A stretch of 64,000 bases of DNA from Desulfosporosinus meridiei DSM 13257 (GTDB lineage: Bacteria > Bacillota > Desulfitobacteriia > Desulfitobacteriales > Desulfitobacteriaceae), in NCBI RefSeq assembly GCF_000231385.2, contig NC_018515.1:2066501-2130500 (forward strand). The letters run 5' to 3'. The notes under the pieces are model-generated. The model was not told the DNA's origin. It searched no databases and saw only the letters and a program-made list of their open reading frames with translations. Made by a program: the position numbers and the translations under genes. Positions 27,397 to 35,610 of this stretch are shown here, one piece after another (position 1 is the first letter of the stretch; each line of letters starts with the position of its first letter).

Positions 27397-28572
27397 ATGA
27401 GAATTATTTTGTATACCGGAAAAGGCGGAGTGGGAAAGACCAGTATTGCCGCTTCAACCGCTTTGCAAAGCGCAAAAAAAGGCCAAAAAACTTTGGTTGT
27501 CAGTACGGACCGTGCCCACAGCTTGGGAGACTCTTTGGATATTAAGCTGTCTCCTGAGCCCCAAGAGATTCGTCCCAATCTCTGGGCCCAAGAAATTGAT
27601 TCCGTGCACGAAGTTGAAAAAGGCTGGGGGCAGGTACAAAAGTATTTAACCACCTTATTTACGGCAAAAACCATTAAAGATATTACCACGGAAGAATTAA
27701 CGGTCTTTCCCGGCATGGAGGATTTGCTGAGTCTCTTAAGAATCCTTAAGTATTATAAAGAAAAGACCTTTGAGGTGATTATCATTGATTGTGCGCCGAC
27801 AGGGGAGACTTTAGCCCTGCTTAGCTTCCCGGAAATGCTTCGCTGGTGGATGGACAAACTCTTTCCTATTAAGAGAAAAGCTGTGAAATTTATGAGGCCG
27901 GTAGCGGAACCAATTCTCGGGATTCCCTTGCCCACTGATTCGGTAATGGAAGAGATAGAAAAAATCTACCACGAGCTTGATGAAATGCGCCAGGTGTTTT
28001 CCGACCGGGAGATTACAAGTATTCGTATTGTTGTCAATCCGGAAAAGATGGTTGTTAAAGAAGCTCAGCGCAGTTTCACCTATTTAAATATTTATGACTT
28101 TAATGTGGATGCCGTTGTCGTCAACAGAATTATACCCAGTAATATTTCGGATCAGTATTTTTCCCTCTGGAAAGATATCCAGAAAAAATATCAGGAAATG
28201 ATTAGAGACAGCTTTTCCCCTGTCCCCATCTATTATGTGCCGCTCTTTGAACAAGAAATTGTGGGCTTAGAGATGCTGGAGAGAATGGGGGAAGAGATCT
28301 TTAAAGGAGAAGAGCCCACGGAAATTAAGTACAATGCCCGGACACAGAAAATAAGCAAAGAAAATAACGAGTATATTATGGAGATCTATATGCCTTTCAC
28401 CACAAAAAGGGATCTTTCCCTTAACCAAAAAGGGGATGAGTTGATTATCAGGGTAGGAAATATTAAACGAACCATTACCTTACCCAGAACGTTGCAAAGT
28501 CTGTCTGTTCAAGGAGCCAAATTTGAAGATGAAATTCTGAAAGTTCACTTTGGAGGTGTCAGCAATGAATGA
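27397..28572 (+). CDS. ArsA/GET3-family ATPase with HSP20-like C-terminus
   Basis: A 391-residue deviant-Walker ATPase. P-loop GKGGVGKTS at residues 8-16, switch I region STDRAHSLGDSL and the IIIDCAPTGETL motif are present. The last ~75 residues (KISKENNEYIMEIYMPF to LKVHFGG) form the ArsA HSP20-like domain. Such proteins in bacteria are not necessarily arsenite pumps; no ArsB or ArsR is nearby, so a targeting or chaperone role is equally possible. The ATG follows GGAGGG. It overlaps the next gene by 8 bases. Confidence 0.88.
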   Translation: MRIILYTGKGGVGKTSIAASTALQSAKKGQKTLVVSTDRAHSLGDSLDIKLSPEPQEIRPNLWAQEIDSVHEVEKGWGQVQKYLTTLFTAKTIKDITTEELTVFPGMEDLLSLLRILKYYKEKTFEVIIIDCAPTGETLALLSFPEMLRWWMDKLFPIKRKAVKFMRPVAEPILGIPLPTDSVMEEIEKIYHELDEMRQVFSDREITSIRIVVNPEKMVVKEAQRSFTYLNIYDFNVDAVVVNRIIPSNISDQYFSLWKDIQKKYQEMIRDSFSPVPIYYVPLFEQEIVGLEMLERMGEEIFKGEEPTEIKYNARTQKISKENNEYIMEIYMPFTTKRDLSLNQKGDELIIRVGNIKRTITLPRTLQSLSVQGAKFEDEILKVHFGGVSNE

Positions 28573-28780
28573 CGAAATCCTTAAACAGCTGGTTAATTTC
28601 AAATTGTCTTTAGTTCATAAAACTGTGGAGAGATTGCCTGAGTCCGTGCAAAAACCTATCAAAGGTCTGGAAGCCCGAGTAATGCAAGCTCTTTATGATA
28701 TCAGTAAAGAGTTCGTGGAAAAAACACCCGTTGGTGAAATTGATAGAACCGGTGGACTGAAGCAAATCAATGTGGAATGA
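28565..28780 (+). CDS. small hypothetical protein coupled to the ArsA-like gene
   Basis: A 71-residue helical protein (MNDEILKQLVNFKLSLVHKT then VERLPESVQKPIKGLEARVM). It starts inside the end of the ArsA-like gene (ATGAATGA overlap) with GGAGGTG as ribosome site, so it is translationally coupled. I do not recognise the family. Constant linkage would suggest a partner of the ATPase. Confidence 0.7.
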   Translation: MNDEILKQLVNFKLSLVHKTVERLPESVQKPIKGLEARVMQALYDISKEFVEKTPVGEIDRTGGLKQINVE

Positions 28781-28823
28781 TTAGCGGGAGATTGAGTTTA
28801 AAGATGAAGAAAAGGATTTTAAA

Positions 28824-28934
28824 GGCTACTATTTTAAAAATGGTAGCCAATTCAATGTGCACTTTTCTTTTAGAATATGACCCCTAAGGCAATAAGAATT
28901 AATATAGCACTCGCGATAATTCCAGCACCGACCG
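28824..28934 (-). pseudogene. remnant of a third YjcZ-like cassette
   Basis: The hairpin GGCTACTATTTT-AAAAATGGTAGCC (28824-28848) is followed by the minus-strand C-terminal half of the tiny gene (VGAGIIASAILILIALGVIF, stop at 28870). Its N-terminal half and the partner gene are missing. The rest of this 375-base gap holds the TetR promoter. Confidence 0.7.
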
Positions 28935-29032
28935 GCACATACTGCGTCCAAATAAGAGTCCTATGTCCCTAGAAGGAACCATTGAAGAATCAATCAAAGA
29001 GAACTCCTTCTAATAATCCAGAGGCGTTGCTC

Positions 29033-29086
29033 TTGACAGACTAAGTTATAAGTTCTATATTATATCAAGTAACTAACTAGTTACTT
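29033..29086 (+). promoter_or_regulatory. promoter and TetR operator
   Basis: TTGACA and TATATT are 17 bases apart (29033-29061). Directly downstream lies AAGTAACTA-AC-TAGTTACTT (29067-29086), a perfect 9-base inverted repeat, placed to block transcription. It is the likely binding site of the TetR protein encoded 70 bases further on. Confidence 0.8.
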
Positions 29087-29156
29087 ACTTACTTGCTTGG
29101 ACGTAAATCACTAAGCAAAAGCAATCTATCAACTAATGAAAGTGGTGACATGAAAA

Positions 29157-29828
29157 ATGAAAGGTAACCCGACACATCCACTTAATAGCGAAAAAGGCGG
29201 TGACCTTACTCGTTCGGAGGAAAGTAAACAGCGAATACTTTTAGCCGGAACAGCTATTTTTGCTCTAAAAGGACTGGAAGGTTCAAGAGTAGATGAAATT
29301 GCTGATGAAGCAAAGATTAATAAGCGCATGATCTATCACTACTTCGAGAGCAAAGAAAACTTATATGTGGAAGTACTCCGTTACAATTATACTAAGCTCT
29401 ATGCAAGAGGGTCGTCAGTAATCCAGTCAGGGGCCGACCCTGAAACAGTGATTAAGCAGGGGATTCGGGAATACTTTTATTATTTGGCAGAGCACGATGA
29501 GTTTGTGCGTCTAATGAGTTGGGAAGCTTTGAATCAGGAGAAATATGCTAACAGAGTCCTTCCCCAACTAATTGACCCTGCTGAGCCTGTGCTCCGCGAG
29601 TTTTTGCAAGAAGGCCAGCGAGCGGGTTTGATACGTAGGAATATTGATATCCGTCATCTTCTGGTGAGTGTTAATGCACTATGTCTAGTCTATTTTTCAA
29701 GACGGGAAATGCTTCAGACCTTCTGGAAGGAGGATATGATGGCTCCTGCTATGCTCGAAGAGCGCTTGACACATATCCAAGACATTATCTTTAATGGAAT
29801 ATTAAAACATGGGGAGGAAGAAATGTGA
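29157..29828 (+). CDS. TetR family transcriptional regulator
   Basis: A 223-residue TetR protein: HTH at about 25-65 (RILLAGTAIFALKGLEGSRV, DEIADEAKINKRMIYHYFES) and a helical ligand domain. It overlaps the HlyD gene (ATGTGA) and probably represses this operon through the palindrome at 29067. The arrangement TetR-HlyD-ABC permease resembles the CecR/YbhG operon of enteric bacteria (comparison only). Confidence 0.92.
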   Translation: MKGNPTHPLNSEKGGDLTRSEESKQRILLAGTAIFALKGLEGSRVDEIADEAKINKRMIYHYFESKENLYVEVLRYNYTKLYARGSSVIQSGADPETVIKQGIREYFYYLAEHDEFVRLMSWEALNQEKYANRVLPQLIDPAEPVLREFLQEGQRAGLIRRNIDIRHLLVSVNALCLVYFSRREMLQTFWKEDMMAPAMLEERLTHIQDIIFNGILKHGEEEM

Positions 29829-30862
29829 ACTTGCAATACATCAAAAAGGTAACAAGAATAATCGGTTTGTTGACCTTGGCTACAACCCTAACAGGGTGTG
29901 CTTCCTATTTTCCGGTAGGAGTAGCAATTGCTAATCAACAACAACCCGCTACAGATTTCACTGGAAATGCAGAAGCACAAGAAGTTAGCCTTAATACCAA
30001 AATTCCCGGCCGAGTAGTCAAGTTAAATGTCCAAGAGGGTCAGCAGGTTAGGGCAGGAGACATAGTGGCCCAAATAGACGACAGTGATCTTAAAGCAAAG
30101 GAAGAAGCAGCACAGGCTGCGGTAAAGGTTGCTCAAGGAGACATTATCAAAGCAACAGCCGCAATGTCCGCTACAAACAGCGCAACCACTGCTGCCATCA
30201 CTAAAGCACAAGTTGGAGTTGAGAAAGCTAAAACCGACGCGGAATTAGCGCTGAAGACATATCAACGGATGCTAGATCTACATAAAGCAAAGGTTATATC
30301 GGATCAAGATATGGATGGAGTGGAAAATAAATATAAGCTGTCATTAGTAGGGGTGGAAGCTGCTGAAGCCGACTTAGGAATGGCTCAGGCGGCTCGTGCA
30401 CAACTCGACGTTTATGCTGCAGATATTCAAAGAGCACAGGCTTCCCAGGTTGCTGCCGAAGGGCAACTGAAAGAGATCGAAAATAACCTTGCGGAGGCTC
30501 AGATCAAAGCACCTTGTGATGGGACGGTTACTTCGCTTAATGTCAAAGAAGGGGAAATGGTCTCCCAGGGGCTGCCCCTTATGAGTGTCACGAATTATTT
30601 GGACAACTGGGTTAACGTGAAGGTAAGTGAGAGTGTGTTGACTGATCTAAAGTTAGAGCAGGAAGCTGCCATTCTGATCTCCAGCCAGGAGGATAAGAAA
30701 CTTAGTGGGAAAATTATAGACATTAGCCGCAAACCAGAATTTGCCACCATCCGGGCTACCAATGACCGGGGGGAAAAGGATATCGTTTCTTATAATGTTA
30801 AAGTTCAGGTTAACTCGCCAGCCTTAAGGCCGGGTATGGAGGTTAGTGTAAAATTTAATTAA
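29825..30862 (+). CDS. HlyD family membrane-fusion lipoprotein
   Basis: A 345-residue adaptor with a lipoprotein signal (helix then LTGC, Cys about 25). The N-terminal lipoyl half is GRVVKLNVQEGQQVRAGDIV; a long Ala-rich coiled coil follows (about 90-215), then the second half (IKAPCDGTVTSLNVKEGEMV) and a beta domain. The GTG start overlaps the TetR stop, after GGGGAGG. It works with the permease 18 bases downstream in export. Confidence 0.9.
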   Translation: MNLQYIKKVTRIIGLLTLATTLTGCASYFPVGVAIANQQQPATDFTGNAEAQEVSLNTKIPGRVVKLNVQEGQQVRAGDIVAQIDDSDLKAKEEAAQAAVKVAQGDIIKATAAMSATNSATTAAITKAQVGVEKAKTDAELALKTYQRMLDLHKAKVISDQDMDGVENKYKLSLVGVEAAEADLGMAQAARAQLDVYAADIQRAQASQVAAEGQLKEIENNLAEAQIKAPCDGTVTSLNVKEGEMVSQGLPLMSVTNYLDNWVNVKVSESVLTDLKLEQEAAILISSQEDKKLSGKIIDISRKPEFATIRATNDRGEKDIVSYNVKVQVNSPALRPGMEVSVKFN

Positions 30863-30880
30863 GGGTGAGGAGTCTGAACA

Positions 30881-32062
30881 ATGGGTATTCTTAAAGTAGC
30901 CCTCCGTGAACTCAAGTATATTATCCGAAACAAACGAATGTTGGTAGTAATATTCATGATACCGCTGCTATATATGATACTATTTGGTCTGATGTATAGT
31001 ACTCATGTGGTCAAGGACATCAAGACTGTAGTTCTGGATTATAATAACACGGCCACCAGCAGGGCTATCGCCCAGGGGTTTCGGGATTCTGAGAAGTTTG
31101 ATGTTGTTGGCCAGGTGGCAAGCGAAGCTGAACTACGCAGCGAGATAGAGAATCGTAAAATCACTGCGGGCATCGTTATCCCAGCAGATCTGGACGCTAA
31201 GATAAAAACCGGGGAAGGCAGTACCGTTTTGGTGATTGTCAATGGAACGAACCTATTATTCAGTAATGCTGTACTTTCTGCGGCTAATGAAATAGTAGGA
31301 ACTTTTTCCGCCGGAGCTAGTATCAAGGGTCTGGAGAGTGGAGCAGGACTGCTTCCGAACCAGGCAGCCTCAGCCGCCATGCCCGCGCGATTTGCTCTTA
31401 GAATATGGTATAATCCAACCTTCAACTATGCGAATTTTTTGCTGCTAGGCTTAGCAGGTACAGTGGCACAGCAGATTGCCTTGCTCTATGTAGCAAGTGC
31501 TTTGTCAAGAGAAAAGAGCCTTGGAACGATTAATGAACTGAGGCCTTATAATGCAATCGAAGTGGTCTTGGGGAAGTTAACTGTCCACTTTCTGCTTAAT
31601 ATGTTGAGCGCTAACTTAGTCTATTATCTCTGCATTAGTTATTTCCAAGTGCCCTATCACGGCAGCATATGGACCTTTGAGCTGCTGCTTTCCGTTTTTC
31701 TCCTGACCATCATGTCCTTAGGAGTGATGCTATCTATTATTTGTAAAAATGAACTTGAAGCCACACAATTAGCTATGCTTTTTGCGGTCCCTTCCTTTCT
31801 GATATCCGGCTTCACTTGGCCCCTTCAGGCAATGCCTGATTTTGTGCAGATGATTTCGAAAGTTCTTCCCCTTACCTATTTCGTTTCCGAAGTTAGGGAT
31901 TTGGCCTTGATGGGAATTAGTTTGGAGCAGGTTCTACCTAACATCTGGACACTGCTAAAGATGACAGCGGTATTTCTGCCGGTAGCCATAGGATTAGTCC
32001 ATCGTCAGCTTAAAAAGGAATTTCGGCAGGTAGAAGAAAAGTTCACAGAAATAGCGGGATAG
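30881..32062 (+). CDS. ABC-2 type transporter permease
   Basis: A 393-residue membrane subunit: one N-terminal helix (about 22-42), a large outer domain (about 45-180) and five C-terminal helices, as in YhbS/YhiI-like drug exporters. No ATP-binding subunit is encoded in this operon or on either side of it. The ABC ATPase at 47170 belongs to another operon. It may borrow an ATPase from elsewhere. A hairpin terminator follows. Confidence 0.9.
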   Translation: MGILKVALRELKYIIRNKRMLVVIFMIPLLYMILFGLMYSTHVVKDIKTVVLDYNNTATSRAIAQGFRDSEKFDVVGQVASEAELRSEIENRKITAGIVIPADLDAKIKTGEGSTVLVIVNGTNLLFSNAVLSAANEIVGTFSAGASIKGLESGAGLLPNQAASAAMPARFALRIWYNPTFNYANFLLLGLAGTVAQQIALLYVASALSREKSLGTINELRPYNAIEVVLGKLTVHFLLNMLSANLVYYLCISYFQVPYHGSIWTFELLLSVFLLTIMSLGVMLSIICKNELEATQLAMLFAVPSFLISGFTWPLQAMPDFVQMISKVLPLTYFVSEVRDLALMGISLEQVLPNIWTLLKMTAVFLPVAIGLVHRQLKKEFRQVEEKFTEIAG

Positions 32063-32068
32063 ATGCGA

Positions 32069-32108
32069 GGCCCTTGAAATATGTTGAAACAGCATATTTC
32101 AAGGGCCT
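32069..32108 (+). terminator. hairpin terminator
   Basis: GGCCCTTGAAATATG pairs with CATATTTCAAGGGCC around a 9-base loop, followed by TTAAT. The right half belongs to a ~90-base sequence repeated at 34660-34750. Confidence 0.8.
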
Positions 32109-32170
32109 TAATGTAGCATTGGCTAATACAATTATATAGAAATGGGAATATATCGGATAGTTGATGTTTG
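32080..32170 (+). repeat. ~90-base repeat (other copy at 34660-34750)
   Basis: Both copies run from AATATGTTGAA.CAGCATATTT through CAAGGG, ATTGGCT and GAAATGGGAAT/GAGATGGGAAT to CGGATAGTT. In the second copy only the right arm of the hairpin is preserved, so the duplication copied the 3' end of the operon into a place where it is not obviously useful. Confidence 0.6.
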
Positions 32171-32216
32171 AAATATCCCGACTTGACTAGGGATAAGTCC
32201 TCCGGGCTTTTAACTA

Positions 32217-32269
32217 TTGTCAGAGAGGGATATTTATACTATAATACAACCTTATTATCAAACAATAAG
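32217..32269 (+). promoter_or_regulatory. third copy of the MarR promoter and operator
   Basis: TTGTCA-N17-TATAAT (32217-32245) followed by CTTATTATCAAACAATAAG (32251-32269), nearly the same block as 1932-1984. It leads into GGAGGATGGCTTATG and a truncated MarR start. In this copy CTTATT/AATAAG forms a clear inverted repeat. Confidence 0.6.
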
Positions 32270-32298
32270 TTATTGTAACTGAATTTGGAGGATGGCTT

Positions 32299-32376
32299 AT
32301 GCTTAAGGAATTACCAAATGATTTTGTTTTCTTTAACGGGTTTTCTTCTTGGGAAAATTCAAAATCAGGTGGGTAG
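32299..32376 (+). pseudogene. MarR N-terminal remnant
   Basis: Twenty-five codons, MLKELPNDFVFFNGFSSWEN then SKSGG and a stop, match the first 23 residues of the MarR protein at 2014-2427 (FFFNGFSSWENS). Everything after is lost. The promoter and ribosome site upstream are intact, so a short peptide may still be made. Confidence 0.7.
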
Positions 32377-32387
32377 GGATAACCTTG

Positions 32388-32972
32388 TCAATACTCTTTA
32401 AATACCTCTGATAAATCTATACGTATTGACCTTGATATCTCAAATTGTATTAGATCAGTTTCGCAATAGATGTCGGGGCGACCGAATTTTCCTTCTTTGT
32501 CCAATGTAAAAACTACGACAGTCTTTTGTTCGGGGTAGATAATCCAATATTGATTAACCCCTGCTTTTTCATAGAGATAAAACTTATCCTTAATGTCTTT
32601 ACGTAGAGTTGATGGAGATGTTACCTCAATAACGAGATCAGGGCCACCAACACATCCATGATTATCCAGCTTATTTCGATCACAGATAATAGCTAGATCA
32701 GGTTGTACAACAGTGAAGATATCGTCACTGTTTTTTTCCTGTTCTGGCAATCTTACATCAAAGGGGGCACCAAAAACTTGGCAAGGACTGTCTTTAAGGG
32801 CGTTGTAAAATTGAGCTATGAGCGTAGTAACAATTTTTTGGTGTTGTGTCGATGGAGAGGGAGTCATATTATAAGGAATTCCGTTAAGGAGCTCCCACTG
32901 TTCTTTTTCCGACCAAGTTAGATAGTCTTTATAAGTGAATTTACGGTCAAAATTTTGTTCAGGTCGGCTCAT
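32388..32972 (-). CDS. Uma2 family (DUF820) putative endonuclease
   Basis: A 194-residue PD-(D/E)XK-fold protein: YKDYLTWSEKEQWELLNGIP near the start, VFGAPFDVRL, then VVQPDLAIICD and GGPDLVIEVTSPSTLRKDIK carrying the catalytic Asp and Glu, and YEKAGVNQYWIIYPEQKTV. Uma2 proteins are very common in Firmicutes and cyanobacteria with no settled role. The ATG has an AGGAGA site 9 bases upstream. A frameshifted relative lies at 41327-41901. Confidence 0.88.
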   Translation of the reverse strand: MSRPEQNFDRKFTYKDYLTWSEKEQWELLNGIPYNMTPSPSTQHQKIVTTLIAQFYNALKDSPCQVFGAPFDVRLPEQEKNSDDIFTVVQPDLAIICDRNKLDNHGCVGGPDLVIEVTSPSTLRKDIKDKFYLYEKAGVNQYWIIYPEQKTVVVFTLDKEGKFGRPDIYCETDLIQFEISRSIRIDLSEVFKEY

Positions 32973-33284
32973 CAAGGATCATCTCCTAAGAAGTTGATTA
33001 AAGAGTTCTATCTCTATTCTGTCAAGTTCCACATTTTCCCTTAATTAATCATAACATAGAGGTTACCTAGCGGCAAGCGCCAAAATTCGGGTTCATGCAA
33101 CACAAGTGTATGTAGAAGTACCATAATTGCGCTTTATCAAAATCATTGATTATCCTTCTTATCGAAGAAAAGGGCAGACATAATGATCCAATCAAGTTAG
33201 AATTATACAATGGAATTTAAGAAGGTATTACCTTATACTTAACTCAAATTATTAAGCACCTTATGAGGAAGGGCCTTAAATGAT

Positions 33285-34046
33285 ATGCTTACAAAAGAAT
33301 TACTAAGTTATATATTAGATATTGGAGAACTAATGCTTGTCAACGGTGCTGAAGTAAATCGTGTGGAGGACTCCATCAGTCGAATCTGCAAAGCATATGA
33401 TGCAAAGCGGGTGGATGTATTTACTATCACGTCTAGCATCGTCGTATCTATTCAGTTGAAAAGCGGAAATACCCTCACTCAAACCAGGAGGATTTTAAGT
33501 TACTCAACGGATTTGGATAAGCTGGATAGGCTTAATAATCTTTCCTACTACGTTTGTAAACACACACCCGAGGCAGAATATATTAGAAATGAAATAGAAA
33601 AAATCCGAATTAGACGCAAATATGGTGCGGTTGTCCAATACTTGGTATATGGTATGATCGCTGGAACGTTCACGATTTTCTATGGAGGCGACGTGAATGA
33701 TGCAGCTGTTTCTGCGGCTATCGGCATGATATTGAAATTAGCAATCACTTTTATCCAAAGAGTTGATAAGAATGTTTTTTTTGTAAATATACTATGCTCC
33801 TTCGTTGTAGGCATGCTGGGGTTTCTGCTAGTTAGAATGGGGATAGGTCATAGCTTCGAAATGATTGCAATCGGAAATATCATGCTTCTTATACCTGGAT
33901 TGGCTCTCACGAACTCAATAAGGGATATTATAAGCGGAGATACGATAGCAGGACTACTGCGCCTTTGTGAAGCTATTCTTGTAGCTTTGTCCATCTCTTT
34001 TGGATTCGGTTTAGTATCAGTTTTTATTGGAGGCATGTTTAAATGA
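33285..34046 (+). CDS. threonine/serine exporter family protein, ThrE N-terminal part (YjjP-like)
   Basis: A 253-residue protein with the DUF1212 signature: LMLVNGAEVNRVEDSISRIC at the start, then about five membrane helices. It pairs with the gene that overlaps its end, which supplies the second half of a ThrE-type exporter. Likely role: export of Thr/Ser or a dicarboxylate. ATG start after GAGGAAGGG. The preceding 300 bases show no gene. Confidence 0.9.
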   Translation: MLTKELLSYILDIGELMLVNGAEVNRVEDSISRICKAYDAKRVDVFTITSSIVVSIQLKSGNTLTQTRRILSYSTDLDKLDRLNNLSYYVCKHTPEAEYIRNEIEKIRIRRKYGAVVQYLVYGMIAGTFTIFYGGDVNDAAVSAAIGMILKLAITFIQRVDKNVFFVNILCSFVVGMLGFLLVRMGIGHSFEMIAIGNIMLLIPGLALTNSIRDIISGDTIAGLLRLCEAILVALSISFGFGLVSVFIGGMFK

Positions 34047-34498
34047 TCCATACATATCAGATCATTACGGCTTTTATGGGTTCACTCGGTTTTTCGATTC
34101 TGTTTAATATTAAAGGAAGGAAATTAGGATATGCTGCTTTCGGTGGTATGTTAGCATGGGTGATATACTTACTGGGTGGTCTCTGGCTAAGCGGAGAAAT
34201 GATGCAGTACTTCATATCTTCCATTATAGTAACCTTTTACTCGGAGATTTTCGCCCGCATCGAGAAAACGCCAGCTACTACTTTTTTAACAGCTGCTATA
34301 ATTCCACTGGTTCCTGGTCGGTCCTTATACTACACAATGAGCTATGCGATCGATGGTAAGTTTGGAGATCTCGCCGAATATGGCTCTTATACGGTGAGTA
34401 TTGCAGTTGCCATAGCAGCCGGGATTATGGTCGCATCTTCGCTGTCCAGAGTTTTTTTCGCATTACGTTCTTATGAATTCCGTCATAATTCAATGTAA
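34043..34498 (+). CDS. threonine/serine exporter family protein, second half (YjjB-like)
   Basis: A 151-residue, four- to five-helix DUF3815 protein with the conserved segment TFLTAAIIPLVPGRSLYYTM. The ATGA overlap with the upstream gene shows translational coupling; the two probably form one exporter. Confidence 0.9.
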   Translation: MIHTYQIITAFMGSLGFSILFNIKGRKLGYAAFGGMLAWVIYLLGGLWLSGEMMQYFISSIIVTFYSEIFARIEKTPATTFLTAAIIPLVPGRSLYYTMSYAIDGKFGDLAEYGSYTVSIAVAIAAGIMVASSLSRVFFALRSYEFRHNSM

Positions 34499-34534
34499 AA
34501 AAGAAGGAACGTTAAGCTTGTCCTACTTCAGGTC

Positions 34535-34669
34535 ATGGAGAAGTTCATGTCCAACGAAAGCGAGAGTATGGCATTGCGATCTTTAGCTAATTTTGAGATG
34601 ATTGTTGACCGATTAGCTAACTATATGCATAATGGAACATATATAGCTAAAATGGAGGGAATATGTTGA
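34535..34669 (+). pseudogene. unidentified fragment (44 codons)
   Basis: The frame reads MEKFMSNESESMALRSLANF then EMIVDRLANYMHNGTYIAKM and stops. It has no ribosome site, and codons remain open upstream to 34499, so it looks like the tail of a lost gene. It runs into the ~90-base repeat at 34660-34750. I see nothing else in 34670-34897. Confidence 0.3.
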
Positions 34670-34897
34670 ATCAGCATATTTCAAGGGTCTGAAGGTAACA
34701 TTGGCTGATATGTTTTTATAGAGATGGGAATCTCGGATAGTTTAGGTGTTGAGAAATCAGCACCTTTTTCTTTTGGTTTTGAGCTTGTCACCCTTTTCCA
34801 CCCAGTTCATATGATAAAACATGGACTGGCTTTTACTCATAAGAGGTTGCCGCCGCTGGAAGAGACGATTATGCAGAGATGGAGAAAGGAGAAATTA

Positions 34898-35122
34898 ATG
34901 TCTATCAATTCAACACACGCTGAAACGGCTATGGTGGTGCGCTATCAGACCGGATTGAATGCCGAGGGCCAGCCTCTTATCCGCCAGAAATCCCTGGCAA
35001 AAGTAAAAGAAAGCGCTGCTTTAGAAGATGTTTACGCCGTTGCCACAGCACTTTTCAGTTTACTGGAATATCCCATTGTCGAGATACGCCGCAACAGCAG
35101 TTATATTCTCACCGAAGAATAA
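34898..35122 (+). CDS. DUF1659 family protein
   Basis: A 74-residue protein typical of the Firmicute DUF1659 family (VVRYQTGLNAEGQPLIRQKS then LSLLEYPIVEIRRNSSYIL-like tail). The ATG at 34898 has AAAGGAG 6-12 bases upstream; a 58-codon in-frame extension before it is not coding-like. It is almost always found with DUF2922, as here. Function unknown, often near sporulation genes. Confidence 0.85.
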   Translation: MSINSTHAETAMVVRYQTGLNAEGQPLIRQKSLAKVKESAALEDVYAVATALFSLLEYPIVEIRRNSSYILTEE

Positions 35123-35161
35123 GTGTGTCAATATTCAAGAATAAAAAGGAAGTGATTATCC

Positions 35162-35401
35162 ATGCCAACGGCAACTCAGAAAGTTGTTCGCCTCGTCTTC
35201 ACCGTCGCCGGCGGAGGTACGTTAACTGTGACACTGCCTTCGCCAAGGGCGGACCTGACCCAGGCGGAAGTTGAGCAGGTCATGGAGCTCCTTATCGAAA
35301 AGAATATTTTTGAGCTTCCCGACGGCGACCTCGTCGCCAAACGAGATGCTAAAATCATAGAAACAGTGACGGAAGATATTTTTGATCCACCTGTTGCTTA
35401 A
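35162..35401 (+). CDS. DUF2922 family protein
   Basis: A 79-residue protein (VVRLVFTVAGGGTLTVTLPS, PRADLTQAEVEQVMELLIEK) of the DUF2922 family. It forms a two-gene operon with the DUF1659 gene 39 bases upstream; AAAAGGAAGTG is its ribosome site. Function unknown. Confidence 0.87.
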   Translation: MPTATQKVVRLVFTVAGGGTLTVTLPSPRADLTQAEVEQVMELLIEKNIFELPDGDLVAKRDAKIIETVTEDIFDPPVA

Positions 35402-35471
35402 AATGTTTTGATATCGGGGCAAACCCGGTAAAAGCTAGTCCACACCCAAATTGAATGAGTCAAATCAAAAA

Positions 35472-35512
35472 TGACGGCCGGCTGAAGGAGTTTCAACCGG
35501 CCGCCATTTTAA
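35472..35512 (+). terminator. hairpin terminator
   Basis: ACGGCCGGCTGAA pairs with TTCAACCGGCCG around a short loop, followed by CCATTTT. It ends the DUF1659-DUF2922 operon. Confidence 0.75.
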
Positions 35513-35610
35513 AGAGCGGTGTTTCTTCCGGGGTTCATCCGACAAGTCCTCACCTTCATATGCCCTAGTACATATTGTGAAGAAAGTAATCAAGAAGGAT
35601 GGATGCGCCA

